A stretch of DNA of 64,000 nucleotides from Phytoseiulus persimilis (Eukaryota > Arthropoda > Arachnida > Mesostigmata > Phytoseiidae): assembly GCA_037576195.1 (NCBI GenBank), contig CM075103.1, positions 18,104,001-18,168,000 on the forward strand. Reading direction: 5' to 3'. The notes below the pieces were generated by a model that was given only the letters and a program-made list of their open reading frames with translations, was not told the DNA's origin and made no database searches. Position numbers and translations under genes: made by a program. Of the stretch, positions 23,523-36,216 are shown piece after piece. The stretch's first letter is position 1, and each line of letters opens with the position of its first letter.

Positions 23523-26500
23523 TCCCTTCACGGTCGAACCAATTCAAAGAGCCTAGTTGCCTCATCAAGCTCAGAGGTTCCAGAAGCGGGCGGCTCTGAA
23601 AGGGACCGGCCTGGGTTTTGAAGTCTTCGTCCCATGCCGTAGCTATTGAATCATTTGAGAGCTGTTTGTTCACACGTTTCGGTCAGAGGCGACATGTCAG
23701 CCATAAAGATTAACTGTTCGACAGAAAGCCGGGCTCTTCATGGAGGCGTATTCATCAGTTCTCTTTCTAGGGTGAATGAAATGAGCTTAGTCATTGTTTT
23801 TGCGCTCCTTCTGAAGACGATTCGGCGGTGGCGGAATTGTGGGGAAGGAACAGAGAATGGACTGCAAACAAGAAAATGCGCGTATGTTTTCCCTCACGAG
23901 GAGGTCTGGCAGAATCAGCAATTCAACTTATCGAAACGAAACCCTCAGAGGATTTTCTTACGTTCATCAATCCTCTGAAAAGCTCCGAAAACTTCCAGCA
24001 ATGAACTAGGAACATGATCTCCGATCGATGCCTCGATGAACTCGAGCTTAATCAAATCCAAGCATCGTCTGGCCACGGCTCAGTCCTCTCTCCTCAGAGA
24101 CGACAGAATTCCTTGGTTTGAGCAGTGATTGCATATCGATATCGTTACGAAGAGCATCCGGTTGGAGGCAGAGCGGGATCCTAATGAAGTCTTTCACGCG
24201 CGGTCGCAGACATCCTCCCATGAAGCTGCTCAAACCTCGCGCGACTTACTCCGACCCAGAAGCAGGTCTTCAAAAATGATTGCCTCGTCTGGTATTCCTT
24301 CGTATTCCGCGAATGCCAGTTTACCTTCTCTCATTTTCGGAGCACAGATATGATTTGAAGCTTTCTTCGTGGAAAAAACGAGCTTTCCCCTAGTAGTTTT
24401 ACACTGTCCGATTCGCCAGCATATCATGCATGAGAATCAGATCGATGCGAGATGAATCATCTCCTTGAACGGGAAAACCAAGAGGTTCCTCAAGCGAGGA
24501 CCGCGATTCTCGAATGACTTCCGCGGATAGAACAAGTTCGTCGATATTCAAGAGCTGGACGTCCAAATCAAAGTATAACTCCGCCCCTACTTCCAAACAT
24601 CATTCATCCATCAATCTATCGATGTGAAAATATTGATGGCACTATTGATGAGGAATGCTCGGAAGAGAGGTTAATCATGACACACCGGTTGCCCCCCCCC
24701 CCAAAGAGTGGCCCCACAAGACAACCTAGTCGAATTACTCGCAGTCCGCCCGTTTCGCATTCCTCCTGGAGAGTCTTGAAGGCGAGTAATTCTAAATCCT
24801 GGGCGAAAGCGAGGTATGGAAGAGGGTTGTCGCTATCGCATCATGGAATCGTTCGAATGATTATACGTCAATAATGGAACAGGCGAAAGATATTGCTGCC
24901 GCAATACAGGCTTCGAGTCGATTTTCAGCTCCCTGACCCGAATAACAGTTCTAGTTTGCGGTGGAGTGGGAGACATTCCAGCGAGCCATCAGATCCTGCC
25001 GCTTCATCGACCTTGTACGCTTCAATCATGAGCACGTATCCACGCCGTAGAGCTGCGCTGTTCGTACAGCAGTACATCCATGGCTCGCAGAGGTTCACCG
25101 ACAACAGTAATCGGTGATATGATCATGAGTTGCTGCCGCTATCGACTCCGCAAGTGCTCACACTGAAGTGGCATATTTTTCATCTCGTTCTCAGAGCGAA
25201 CCCGATGTGCATGCATCAATCGATGGTGCTGCACGACAAGCTCTCTGTACTTCCCTTTCCGCCAGATTCAGTACGTTGTCGCTCTGTCAACTACAATCCC
25301 GTGCTCCTTGCATGCGTCAACCAAAGATCTGCTCCCCTTGAAACGGCAAGAAACCTCTTGGGATGAATTCGAGAATGTCACTTATTATGAGCCACGACTG
25401 ATTCACGTGGATGTGGCTGGATATATTTTGTCAATGTTGAACGAAGATCATGTTCTGGCTCCAATCTGGAGAGGTTGGAAGAGCTAGAGCGCAAAGCAAA
25501 CGAGAATCAGTCCGCGTCAGAGTGCCAATCAGCGATATCGTCGATGGAGCATATTTCGGGCATGAAATCTCATCTAGTGTCTCACGGACGGTGCCCCGAG
25601 TTATTCCCTCAGTATCACGGAGGAAAATAGCGACGGGAAGAATCCGAGCACGGGTTAAGGGTTTTTATCATCTCATTCTGAGCGAAACACGGCTCGCATG
25701 ACATGTGATCCCAGAAGCAGTGGCCGTAGACAAGAGCGCGATTTCGAGCCGGAGGCGGCGTTTTTTTTACTTCCCAGGAAGCAAGGAGGAACGGCAGACC
25801 GCGAGAAATCTCGACTCTGAATCGTTGGTTGCGGCGGGACCTCCCAAATAAAATTCATGCGGAAAGGGTGCAGTTATCCTTCAAAAAGGACCCTTATTTG
25901 TCAGTGCCTTCCCGGTAATTTAAAACTCGACATCCTACCGTTATTGGCAAGGGTTTTAGACGGAAGATTCGATTCTCCGAGATTTCTCGCGACAAAATAC
26001 CGGCCTCTCGAGACTTCAATACGTGGACGCCCCCGATCGCCTCTTCCCCCTCTCCCGATTCATGCGCAAAATAAATGCTCAGGAGTGAAGCCTGGAAGCT
26101 CAGGCATTATTCAACCGTCGCCATCCATCAGCCGTCAACCACAATGGAAGTCCACTGCCGCCGGTGATGAAGACCTCCAACGTCGGTGCCAGGAGGGGCT
26201 CCAGTGAATCGACGAATATTCCATGGGGTACATTCATGCGAGAATTCTTACTGATTACGCAGGATCCGCGTTAAATTCGGGAATACAAATTTTATGACTG
26301 AAATTCACGCATTGCATCATACAATGCGTCCGAATTGAGCCTGACGGAGATTTCAGTCATCGCATCATGTACGAAGTTCGCACCAGGCCCAGGCTACTCC
26401 TCTCCTTTCATACGATTCTTGCAAACTCACATTCAGCCCCTCCACACTATAGCGACTGGGCACTATAGCACAATGTCTGTATCGCGGTGGTGCTCAGCGT

Positions 26501-28490
26501 GAGCTCGAACGTAGCTCTGACTCCCGGAGTCTTCCATGGATTCGCTCATTCAGGATTAGGTCGGAGCATATTTTTCTGTTCTAGCAGTGGACATGCTCCG
26601 GGTTCGTGATCAAGAGCCCAATCGACTTGGCCGTGCCCTCAGAATGAGGAGCCTCGGTGAGCCGGAATTTCAGGATGAGACGAAAACATGGACGCTTGGC
26701 CTCAAACTTGGCCGTCAAGGGCCGATTGAGTATCCGTAGCCGATGAGTCTGATGGGATGAAGCATGAATCACCTCGACGATCACGTCATCGTCGGGCCAT
26801 CCTGAGACGAACCTCGGAATCCCGAAGTATCGTATGCTATAAAGGAGATCTGTCTCGTTGTGTCTCGGCTACTAGCCGCCGGTTAGTGGACAGGTTGTCC
26901 GAGCAGCGTGTACCCAACCAGAAGGGCCTGTGTCTCCTCGGAGCTGCATTGCGTTCATGCATATCGGCTCGGTGGATTTGGACGTCTCGAGCTGACTTTC
27001 CAAACTCTCCATGCTCCATGACGTCGTCGTCCTCCGGTGGAATCGCCCGAATCGTAGTTCCTCACAGTAGAGCCTCAAATCGGGGGCGTACCCAGCTTTT
27101 TTCTGTGAGAGGGAGGCAAGGATGTGATGATGATGGCCATGATGACGATGATCATCATCGCGAGCGTTTACTGACTCAATCAACATGGTTTTAGAACCTG
27201 TGAATATCTTCCTGATAACACTGAATCTTCGAGGAGGTATTCCGTTCATCAAAGCAGAAATTTATTCAGCTTCACCGATATTATCGAAGTGTCCTGGGGG
27301 GGGGGGGCATGTCTGTCCGAATTCCGTCAATCAGGTTGTTTTGAACGGTCATGACCTCACCGTGAACTTTCGCTGGAATGACGCGATCAACCCCTGCCCC
27401 ACGCATGCTCAGGATCGCTGAAGAGTGCAAGGAAGAAATTCGGAAGGGCTTCGGCAACGTTTGTCTCCCTTTTCCAATGTTGGATCCCAAAGCTGAGCTT
27501 ATTCGACAAGCTTGATCGGCTCTTTCTTATGTCATGTGGTATTCTGCGCGACACAGGAGGAATCGAGGGAAGATTCTAGCGGAATGAGAGGAAGGAATTA
27601 CCCTGATTCCTTCGAGTTCCTGGGATTTCCATCGTATTGATTGACCAAGTGGGTTCCGCAACGGAAACCATTGGAATAGGTCGCAGGATTCGTTCGCATA
27701 GCTCAGGAAGTTGCCTCGCTATCATGGAGCGAAAGCGGGACCGCAAGTTCAAGTCCGATCTCGGCCAGGTTTCTCTTTTCGAGATGTTTCGATGCTAGCA
27801 TATCTGAAGAAACAGCACCAGTTCAGTTCGACATTCGTTTAAGCATCCCAGCACAACACCGAGGGTTATCGACGAGTATTATGTCTGATTCCTAACCAAA
27901 GTTTTAGGAGAGAGACAATCCCGAGGGGAGAGGGAGCGGGTGTTCTCGATGTTCACATACCCTGCCGAGTCATACTGCTTAACGTCGATTTTTCGCATCG
28001 AGGCGGAGCGATGCGGAGTTCAACGATGATTTCTGACGGCTTGCTCTGGAAATTCGACTCCCCATGGAGTCCTTCTCTGAAACCTCGAGTCCAGAGACGT
28101 ACGGAGAACCTCCGTGATATCGGGAGTGGCTTCAGAATATCCATAGGATGAAGAGCCGCCCTGCTCATGGATATGGAACGACCTGTTTTCGGAATTTTCG
28201 GAAGAACGAGCTTGAACGGCACATAGATTCTAACTTGCAGCGATCACCACGATGTGCACAGAGGCCCGAAAGCAGAGGCTGACAGACAATACCCCGCTCA
28301 AGCCCGTCTCCGAACTTTTTGTCCCGGGATGACATTTTTCCCGCCGTGATACTCACATTCCTCTGGCAAAGTCGGAGATGATGAGAATCGATGAACTAAC
28401 TCCGATCGATCTCGGAGTAGCGAGGTCCCGGCTCGAGCTGATCCTGGTCACCCAAAATGGTTCCCATACTGTTCAGGCGATCGCCGGAGC
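23523..28490. other. No supported gene; homopolymer runs
   Basis: Short frames in all directions, such as 26757-27194 (+) and 26581-26784 (minus), without splice support. An 11-base C run lies at 24692-24702 and a 12-base G run at 27296-27307. A GATGATGATGG/ATGACGATGATC tract sits near 27125-27160. Confidence 0.3.
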
Positions 28491-28492
28491 CA

Positions 28493-28710
28493 CGGCCTGT
28501 TACCTTTGGACACGGATTTCAAGACTCCCGGGATCATTTTCCAGCGAACTGTGCTAGGGTGTAGACAAGCGCGGGATGCCGAGGACACATTCAACCGAGA
28601 GGCACATTCGGCGGTTAAACTCTCTCCAGCCCAGTTCGCTGAAAAATGATCCCGGGAAGCTTTGAAGTCCGGTACAGTGGAAACGCGGGAAAAACAATCG
28701 AAACAGGCCG
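28493..28710. repeat. Imperfect inverted repeat, foldback-like
   Basis: The left arm (28493-28560) and the reverse complement of the right arm (28625-28710) match at roughly 80%, including an uninterrupted CCCGGGATCATTTT block and an AGCGAACTG block, plus an outer CGGCCTGTT block displaced by about 20 nt in the right arm. The spacer is about 65 bp and contains a further CACATTC repeat. No flanking target duplication is evident. It may be a worn foldback or MITE, or the source of a long hairpin RNA. Confidence 0.8.
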
Positions 28711-31700
28711 AGTACCCACGAACGTAATCATTGTTTCCTCCTAGCATCGAGCTGAGGGCATTGAAGAAACTCGTTCACGAAGGTCGAGTTTAGATCAGGA
28801 CAACCGATCGTTCGCGATTCCTCGCTTTATGGAACAATCAAACCTCCTTCTCCAGCATCAGTGAATCCAACGGCCGAGGAGGCTCAGCTTCTTCCTCTTT
28901 TCCCTCAATCGGTTCCTCATCACCGTTTCGCTCAACCGATCCTTATCTCGCAGACATCAGCATCAGAAGGCTGCCAGGAGGGAGCTGCCCTGTCGGTTGG
29001 TTGTTCTCAGGCTCTATAGCCTGCGAGCTCAGTGGTTGGTTCAGTCTGTTGTGCCAGTCGATCTGTTCGTCGGTCGGTTATTCCTCCTGTCTGCCTGTGT
29101 GTCTGTCGCGCGGTCTCTCTGTCCGTTCGTTCGTCGGTCGGTCTTTCCCTCTGCCGGCTCTGTCTGTCTGTCCATCCGTCTTTTGGGTTGAGTCTCCCGC
29201 TCGGGCTATAGAATCGCTCAAACCAATGAGAAGGCACCAAGACTCCTCCCAGCGCTCGATGCCACGCCCCCGTGGTGCTGCTGCCTGACGGCCAGCTATC
29301 GTGGATTGCTCCGTGGTTGGGCGCTCAAATACTTTGCTATGCGTTTCTCAGCTCCGGTTGCGGGTCATGCCAGCCGCGTGCTCAGACTGCCGGACTCAGA
29401 ACGTCCGTCGGGCCGACTTGAGCGAAGCCGCTCGAACAGGAACATCACGGGGTCTGATAGGGGCGGAAAACTTCATGAAAACCGTTGGCGGTGTCAGGAT
29501 TCCGTGACAACCGGGAGCAGGTCCAGGTTTTGTTGAGGACAGCATCGCTTCAGTGGAGCTACGCGCTCACGTTGCTCCGATTCTCCCCCTGGATCAAAGC
29601 GCATCCCCATGCTCGAACCCCATCGAACCAATCTGGTGGAACCGCAGGCCCAAACGAACGCACGTGCTCCCGCACCTGAGATAACTCACTCGGGCTACTA
29701 TTCAACCGGGGCCCGCTGCAATGAGTCAAGGAGTCGCGCGTGATCTATCTCGAATCTATCCCAGCGCCTCCAGTGCTCTTCCTCCGTTCGCTTGGCACCT
29801 GTTCGTCTGCCTTTGCCGAACAATATCTTCCTCGCACTATCTAAAGAAACAGATGAAGATTGCGAACCCGAGCCAGTCGGGAAGAGAGTTCCCTCCCGAA
29901 AGTTCCGAAACCGCAGAACGCAGCACGCGAGGCCTCAAGCTGAAGAGGTTCTGAAGCAGTGATAGTCAAATAGGACGCAGGATGAGTCCTCTATTGATCC
30001 ATTGGTTTCTGTGTTTTTATCACACCTTGCGGTCGTGCCATCGGTCTCGGTTTTGCCAACGAAGAGCGAACACGGTGAGGGCACGGTGAGGCGGTGCTCA
30101 GCTCAAGTGGCTCTCATGGTTGTCCTCATCGCTGAGAGCTCCTCGGAGCAAACCTCGACTCTCGTATGCGTCAAGATGCGGTGGTGCTCCATTCGACCGC
30201 CACAAGCGCGATTACTTCCACAGCCGCAGCCATCATCACCTCCAACATCGCTCGAGCCCGACTCGAGTGCCACTCATCGGGCTGCCTTTTATATTTTTTC
30301 GTGGACGTCTGCCCCGATCCTCGAGATGCATGGAACGCGAATCCATGCAATCGATACAATCGCGAGGGCCCTCTGCGACATCGTTTCCGACCGCATACTC
30401 AGCGAAAGATGCGGTAACGAATTCCCTGTTCCGAAGATGCCTGTTTACGGGAAAATGTCGGGCGGAGTGTTCGACCCCGGAAAACTAGAGCGCCTGGAAG
30501 ATCGCTCACGCCGCCGATCGGCGAGATTCGACGCGTGATCTCTAGCGGAGTTCGTCATCACAACTCGGGTGCAATGGAGGTGGGATGCGGTTTTACCGAG
30601 GAAGGTAACTAGCAAAGGATTTACAATGCATTACGAGTGCTTCGCGATAATCATTCGCTGACACAGCGAAGTTGTTAGGCTCGGCGGGACTCATGCAAGC
30701 TGTGGCAACATTCGCTCCGAGATGAAGTTGCTAATGGCTCACTAGCCATAGATTCGCGTATGGAAGCCTCGCAAACAGAGTCGACAGAAAGGGGTTCTTG
30801 CTCATCCTCAATCCTGGCTCAGCTGTCCTTCACGCGTTTTCTCCACTTTCATCTCGGAATAACTAGGCGCTGGGACAGGGGGCGAAGGATTTACAGAGTA
30901 AGCATCTCCATCTTGGGGGCTCGAATATGGATCAGCTTTTTTCCAAGACGGTTGCTTTCTCGTTCTGAAAGTGCTCGGTACTGTCCTTCGATGAGATGAG
31001 TTTCTCATTCCCGATCCGGGGCTAACGGCATAACCACGGCAGCTCGTTGAGGGTGCAAGTTTCTCCGATGAGGGTTTGAACGAAAAGTTGCGGCTTGAAC
31101 ATAGAGCGCAGGATCCCCCCTCCTCCCACATCCCCCGGCTTGCCCTTCCTCCCGATTGCGCCAATGGTTGGGACTTCGAGCTCTTTTGGAGCACAGATTT
31201 CTGCCAGGAGGAGTTAGACGCTATTATTCTAGCTAGGCGTCGGCACAGTTTGTTAGCGTTCGTCGTTTCGGATACCGACAAGGACAGAAAAGGGATTCCG
31301 TTCAAGTGTGTCGACCGTACCTTCCGCTTTCGGATGATGTGGCGCACGGAAAGTCATCTTGGGAGGCCTCCGTGGCTGAATGAATTCACTTTGCTCGTGA
31401 GGGGGTCGTCAGCATCCTAGCGGCTGACCGAAAACGAAGTGTCGAGGAGCGAAGAAAAAATCACAGAAAAGAGCATTTATACCGAGACAAAGTTCGTGAG
31501 AGACTACGCCTGTCGGAACGAGATCTGGACGCTCCCAATGACTGCGACATTTTGGAAACTGTGATTCACTCATGAAAGTCTCTCCGAACTACGAGAAGAA
31601 GAGCCTTTCCACGATGCGTTCGCTCACCGGTGAAACGCGGAGGGCCTTCATTCTGGGAGTCAATTCGTCACTCATAACTGCGATATTAATACAAATGATG

Positions 31701-32365
31701 ATATCACGTAGTTCCGGGGGCGTTGGTCACTTTCCGGATCGTCGGATTGCAGCGTGCGATCGTCCCGTTCTAGATGTACAAGCCATGTGAGATACTCCGA
31801 AGATTTGAAGATATCATCTTCTTCCGAATCATTCTCGCTTTTGAATCTCCGCGGAATCTCTCCTGGGCGACGGGATGCTTCGCGAAGGAGATGGGACGAT
31901 CCGCTCCCGAATGATTCTCCATCGCGGAGAATATCTGCTCATCGGAATCTCCCATTCTGGGCACTGGTTTGATTTCCCTTCAGGAATTTCCTCTCTTTTC
32001 CTTCCTTTCCATTGTCAACATAATCCGGAGCTCTGATTCTCTTTGAAAAGCGTGCAGCAGCGCTGTTGAGCTGGAGGACTTGCTTAGAGATTTCAACGAT
32101 TGACAGCTGACTTAATGCGGGCTTAAATACGGTAACCGGATAGTCCAGCCAAGTCGAGCGGGCGGGCGGAGTGGATCCGAGCTGTTCACCAGCATCCCTG
32201 AGACTTGCACTATGGCCACTCATTGTCGTCCGGTTCGTTCTCCGCTGTGTCGCCGAGTGAAGAGATTGAGAGCCAGGGAAGCCCGGCGGCTTGCTTGCCT
32301 GCCCGACTGAGCCGGTCAGAGAGCTACGCGAGGAGCGGGCAAACTCTGAAACCTGATCGTATAAT

Positions 32366-32410
32366 GTAAGTGCCTCCCGCCATAGATTTAAAGCTGTTGC
32401 TGTCTTGCAG
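32366..32410 (+). other. Candidate 45-nt mini-intron
   Basis: A consensus donor (AT/GTAAGT) and a pyrimidine-rich acceptor (GCTGTCTTGCAG) are 45 nt apart on the plus strand. Exons on either side are not clearly coding, so it may lie in a 5' UTR. It overlaps a 243-codon minus-strand ORF, and both cannot easily be functional. Confidence 0.3.
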
Positions 32411-33424
32411 CCAGTTGGCAACGCTCTCCGGATCTCCTCCCCGGCACGGTCACCTTCGGGTCCACGGAGACGGGCTGGGAACGATTTCGAATCCATTACT
32501 GAACACCCGCTTTGCGAAGAACGACTTCGACGCGAAGAGCGCAAGCCAAAAGCGGATCGAAACAAAGACAGAATCAACATCGGCACAATGGCAACCGCAG
32601 AACGCTTCTGCGTTACATCACAAACAACAATGGAGCTTCTTCGAGAATCGCGCGAGCCTCGGCAGTTCAACTGTTTGTCTGTCCGACCAACTCCTTGTCT
32701 GTCTTCATTTCTCCCGAGCCAGCTCTCGACGGCGATTTGAAGAAAGCCGAATGTTATTTCAGTTGATGCGATGGGTGTAGCGAGTCAACGAAGAAGACGT
32801 AGACGTAGCAGGCGACATAGAAAAGGAAGAAGCGATCCACGGCGGCTCGTCTGGCCGGCCGGCCGGTTAGTTGGCGCTTTGTACTTCAGGAAGCCGAATC
32901 AACTTGCTCGGAATCGGCGCCAGTCGAGGCGTGAAGAGACCGAAACATCGCTCTCATCCTTTCATTCTTCTGTGATTGAAGACTGTGAAGCTCGAGTGTG
33001 TCCATTCATCGGCGCATGCCGCCGCTCCTAACTCACACGCGGGACTCTTTTAACGGTGCTTAGCTCGTTAAGTAATCAAATCAACGACGGAGTCAGAATC
33101 CCGGCGCCCCGTCACCTGTATCCTTTCGCGAGCTCCATCGAGCCAAACGAAAACGCGGATTCCGCGCGAATCCCCTCTTCGCTCTGCGACAAATGAGAAC
33201 CAATCGCCCGAAATCACGAAGAGAGAATGTGTGACTCCGAGTACAGTGTGGAAGGTATGAGTAGAGCATTTATAGACCATCGATCGGCGGTGAGACCACC
33301 GAGTACTACGAAGCACTCGCCGATGAAGAAGCTGTATTGTGATGCAAAAAGCTGCGAAAACCAACTGACTGACTGAGACCCACAGAGCCCATTGTACGAT
33401 GTTCTCTCTGAGCGAACGAGCGAA

Positions 33425-33453
33425 TGTATATGTATGTATGTACGTATGTATAT
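33425..33453. repeat. (GTAT)n microsatellite
   Basis: Tandem GTAT units with one GTAC interruption. Confidence 0.8.
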
Positions 33454-35439
33454 TCGAGTGTGCTGATGGCAGTGTGAAGATGACAGCTGAGGAGCATGAC
33501 AGCTAGCCGAGCAGCAGTCATCCCCCCAACCGAACAGTGAGCCGGGCGTACTCGTACAAGAGAGCGATACTAACGGGTGGAGCGACTGACTGGCAGAAAG
33601 CACCGCCGAACGGCAGAGGTTCTGGGGCTCAGCTTGTCGTGTTTTTCCGCACTCCGCAATGATTCCTCGGTCCCCGTGCTCCTCGATCGCTCTGATGCAA
33701 AAGTCCCGCGGCTACACGGCTCCGCCTTTTCGTTCTGGATGAGGAGCCACCTCTGTCTGTCAAACAGCCGTTCCGATGCGACCGAGCGAGTCACAAACCA
33801 CAGCCTCCTATCGATTTCAAGTCGGCAGAGCTCTCACTCGGTTGCCTGATTACGATGTCGGACCTTCATCATGTCGGTCCTTCGTTCGTGGCCCCTCATG
33901 TCCGTGTACGTACTCGAGCAAGCACCCATGCTCCGGAGTCGATGAGTATTGCGGTGTTGGCAGAGAGCTGTGAAGTTGAATGAGAGGTGCGGTGAGGTTA
34001 GCCGGGTCGAGCCGGGTCCCTGCTTCGTTCAGCTCTGGTCCGACCTGCTCAACTGGGTTCGCTCAAGTTCGCTCAGCACGCCTCCTGTAATCACGTTTGC
34101 AAATTACTCGACCAGTGAATAGCACAACACAATGCAACTCAATGCAGCCAGCATCTCGTACCAGCTCCCCCCACTCGATCGCTCGGCTGACGCAGAGCGT
34201 ATCTTTGGCCCGAGCTTCGCTTTTCTTGTCGTTGTCATCATCGCTTCTGAGTAGGCTCAATGCAAATATTATTATTGCACATGGAGAACATGACGAGAGA
34301 AGAGAGCAAGACTGTGGACGGAGTTACAAAGAAAACCGGGAACCGAGTGCGAATTTGATAATGCCCCCGTTTCGGGGAATCAATCGCCGTGTTAACCGTA
34401 CTAACTCGGCGGATGGGTGACAGCGACACAACACACGATCGCTCACTCCCACATTCGGCCTAACAAAGAGAGCGACAAATAGGTTCTCGGTATATCTCTC
34501 TCCGTGTTCTCAAGTGTTCGTGTAGATACATCGTTTGGAGAGAACTGAGACGCAGCCGTGGCGGAAAGAATGTTCTGAAACATAGCTATGTGAAAGCGGG
34601 TGGAGTTCCCACTTGGGTCCGCCGACCGTCGTTGGCGGAAAGAGCTCGCAAGCTGGAATATGTTGCGTAATAACGCGAGCTCCGATCACAGCATCGGGAC
34701 ACACAACGCCTTGTGCGATGAGTCCTGGGGAGTAACGCCGAAACGTTTTTCCTGGGTGCGGAATCCTCGACTCGTCGTGGGCCATCCCGGAACGGAGATC
34801 CGGAAAAATCTGGTACGGCCCCAGCGGTTCGGAATTTGCCAGTTCATGGCTCCTTTCAATCCTTCCACTCCCGTGCAGAACGACAGCATAGCATACAAGC
34901 GCCTGATCCATGCGGTCAAGTGTGAACTCAGCTGTCGGAGAATCCGCCTCACGGAGGAGGATTCTCTAGGGACAGCTTCGAAAACTCCCTCAGCAAGAAA
35001 AAAACTCAAACTTAGATACTAGCACAAGGCGTCGCTGATCGCCGGCTCCGACGTGAGGCAATGACGGTGAACTCTATGCCCCGTTAGCGTACGAGGAATC
35101 GAGACAAGCTCGCTTTCTGCTCCAGAGGAGCAATGTACGATGGCTGGTCGTCTCCCACGGATTGCTAATGACACATTTCCCCCATCCTCCGCATCGCTCG
35201 AAGCAGCTCGACGCTTTATTGGAATCGGCGGACCCCAGAAGAAAGTCCCCAACTGCGCCCGCGATACCATGGACGTGGCTACGAACTCAGTTCAGAGTTT
35301 CATCATAATTCAGCTCTGCGGATCTCGTTCGCCGTCTCACTTGTCAGAGGATCTTTTATGCCTCGGAGGAAGAATGGAAGTTTTCCGCGGAAAATCAGTC
35401 ACAACTTCAGCTATGATATGAGCTTGGGTTTGCTCCGGA

Positions 35440-35680
35440 AATCCATTCTATACTCACGAATAATCTATCTTATGATATATATTAACAAATTGATATATAT
35501 TATAATATTTATCTACAAATAAATCCATATCAAAATGTATGCTCACAATTTATTCATAATTACAATAAATATATACAAATTATTCCATATTCACAGAGTA
35601 CTCTATATCGTAACGTATACTCACAAAGAGAACTATATTATAATCCATATCGACCATTATACAATTCATCTCTATTTACG
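35440..35680. repeat. AT-rich island with degenerate tandem motifs
   Basis: About 240 bp with strongly raised A+T in a background near 50% GC. A motif of the form TAT(A/G)CTCAC(A/G)A recurs at about 35450, 35541 and 35618, with TCCATAT boxes between. The spacing (about 75-90 bp) suggests a worn tandem repeat. Small in-frame ORFs here are by-products of composition. Confidence 0.7.
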
Positions 35681-36216
35681 AAGTGAATATTGTGCTCCGC
35701 CAGACCAACGCCGACTCTCCAGCTCCAGCTTATGAACAGATGAAGAGTAGGAGCACCCGCAGGAACGCTGCGAGCGAGACTCGGAGAGAGGATTCTTTTC
35801 AATCAGCCAACCTAATACTTGACCTCTTCGCCTGGTCCTCGTGATTATGCATGTGTTCGCCTCAGTTCGAGCGCCGGCTGCGATGCCTGTGGCGGCCTCC
35901 CTTCCTTTCGTCTGAAAGGTGTCAATCTGGACAATACTTTTATTTCTTCGACTTCTCGGCTTTCGTTCATTCTTTCAAAATGGCCAAGAGCAACATCACC
36001 GGCGTCGATCTAAAGTGATTGGCAACAGAGGGAAAGGGACGAGCGAGAGGGGATGCGGGAGGGATAGCATGAAATGGACAGCAATAAGAAGAACTGGAGA
36101 ATAAATACGGAGCCACCGAACGGATGGACAAGCTGACGGCGGCGAGCCAGCAAAAGTTTGAGACGCATCTGGCGCGTCATCGTAGTCGGTGTTGCTGTTG
36201 TTGTTGAGGGAACAAA

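Larger units (their letters stand above)
28711..35439. other. No supported gene; simple repeats and one mini-intron candidate
   Basis: Contains a degenerate TCTG/TCGG tract (29086-29178), a GTAT tract (33425-33453) and overlapping sense/antisense frames (30002-30538 plus; 31939-32670 minus, 243 codons). At 34.5-35.0 kb two opposite frames of 133 and 140 codons overlap almost completely and cannot both be read as genes. None has a family signature. Confidence 0.3.

Noticed and set aside
34510..35022. Opposite ORFs of 133 and 140 codons, both protein-like
   Set aside because: They overlap almost fully, frames of this length are expected several times by chance in the window, and neither has splice or family support.
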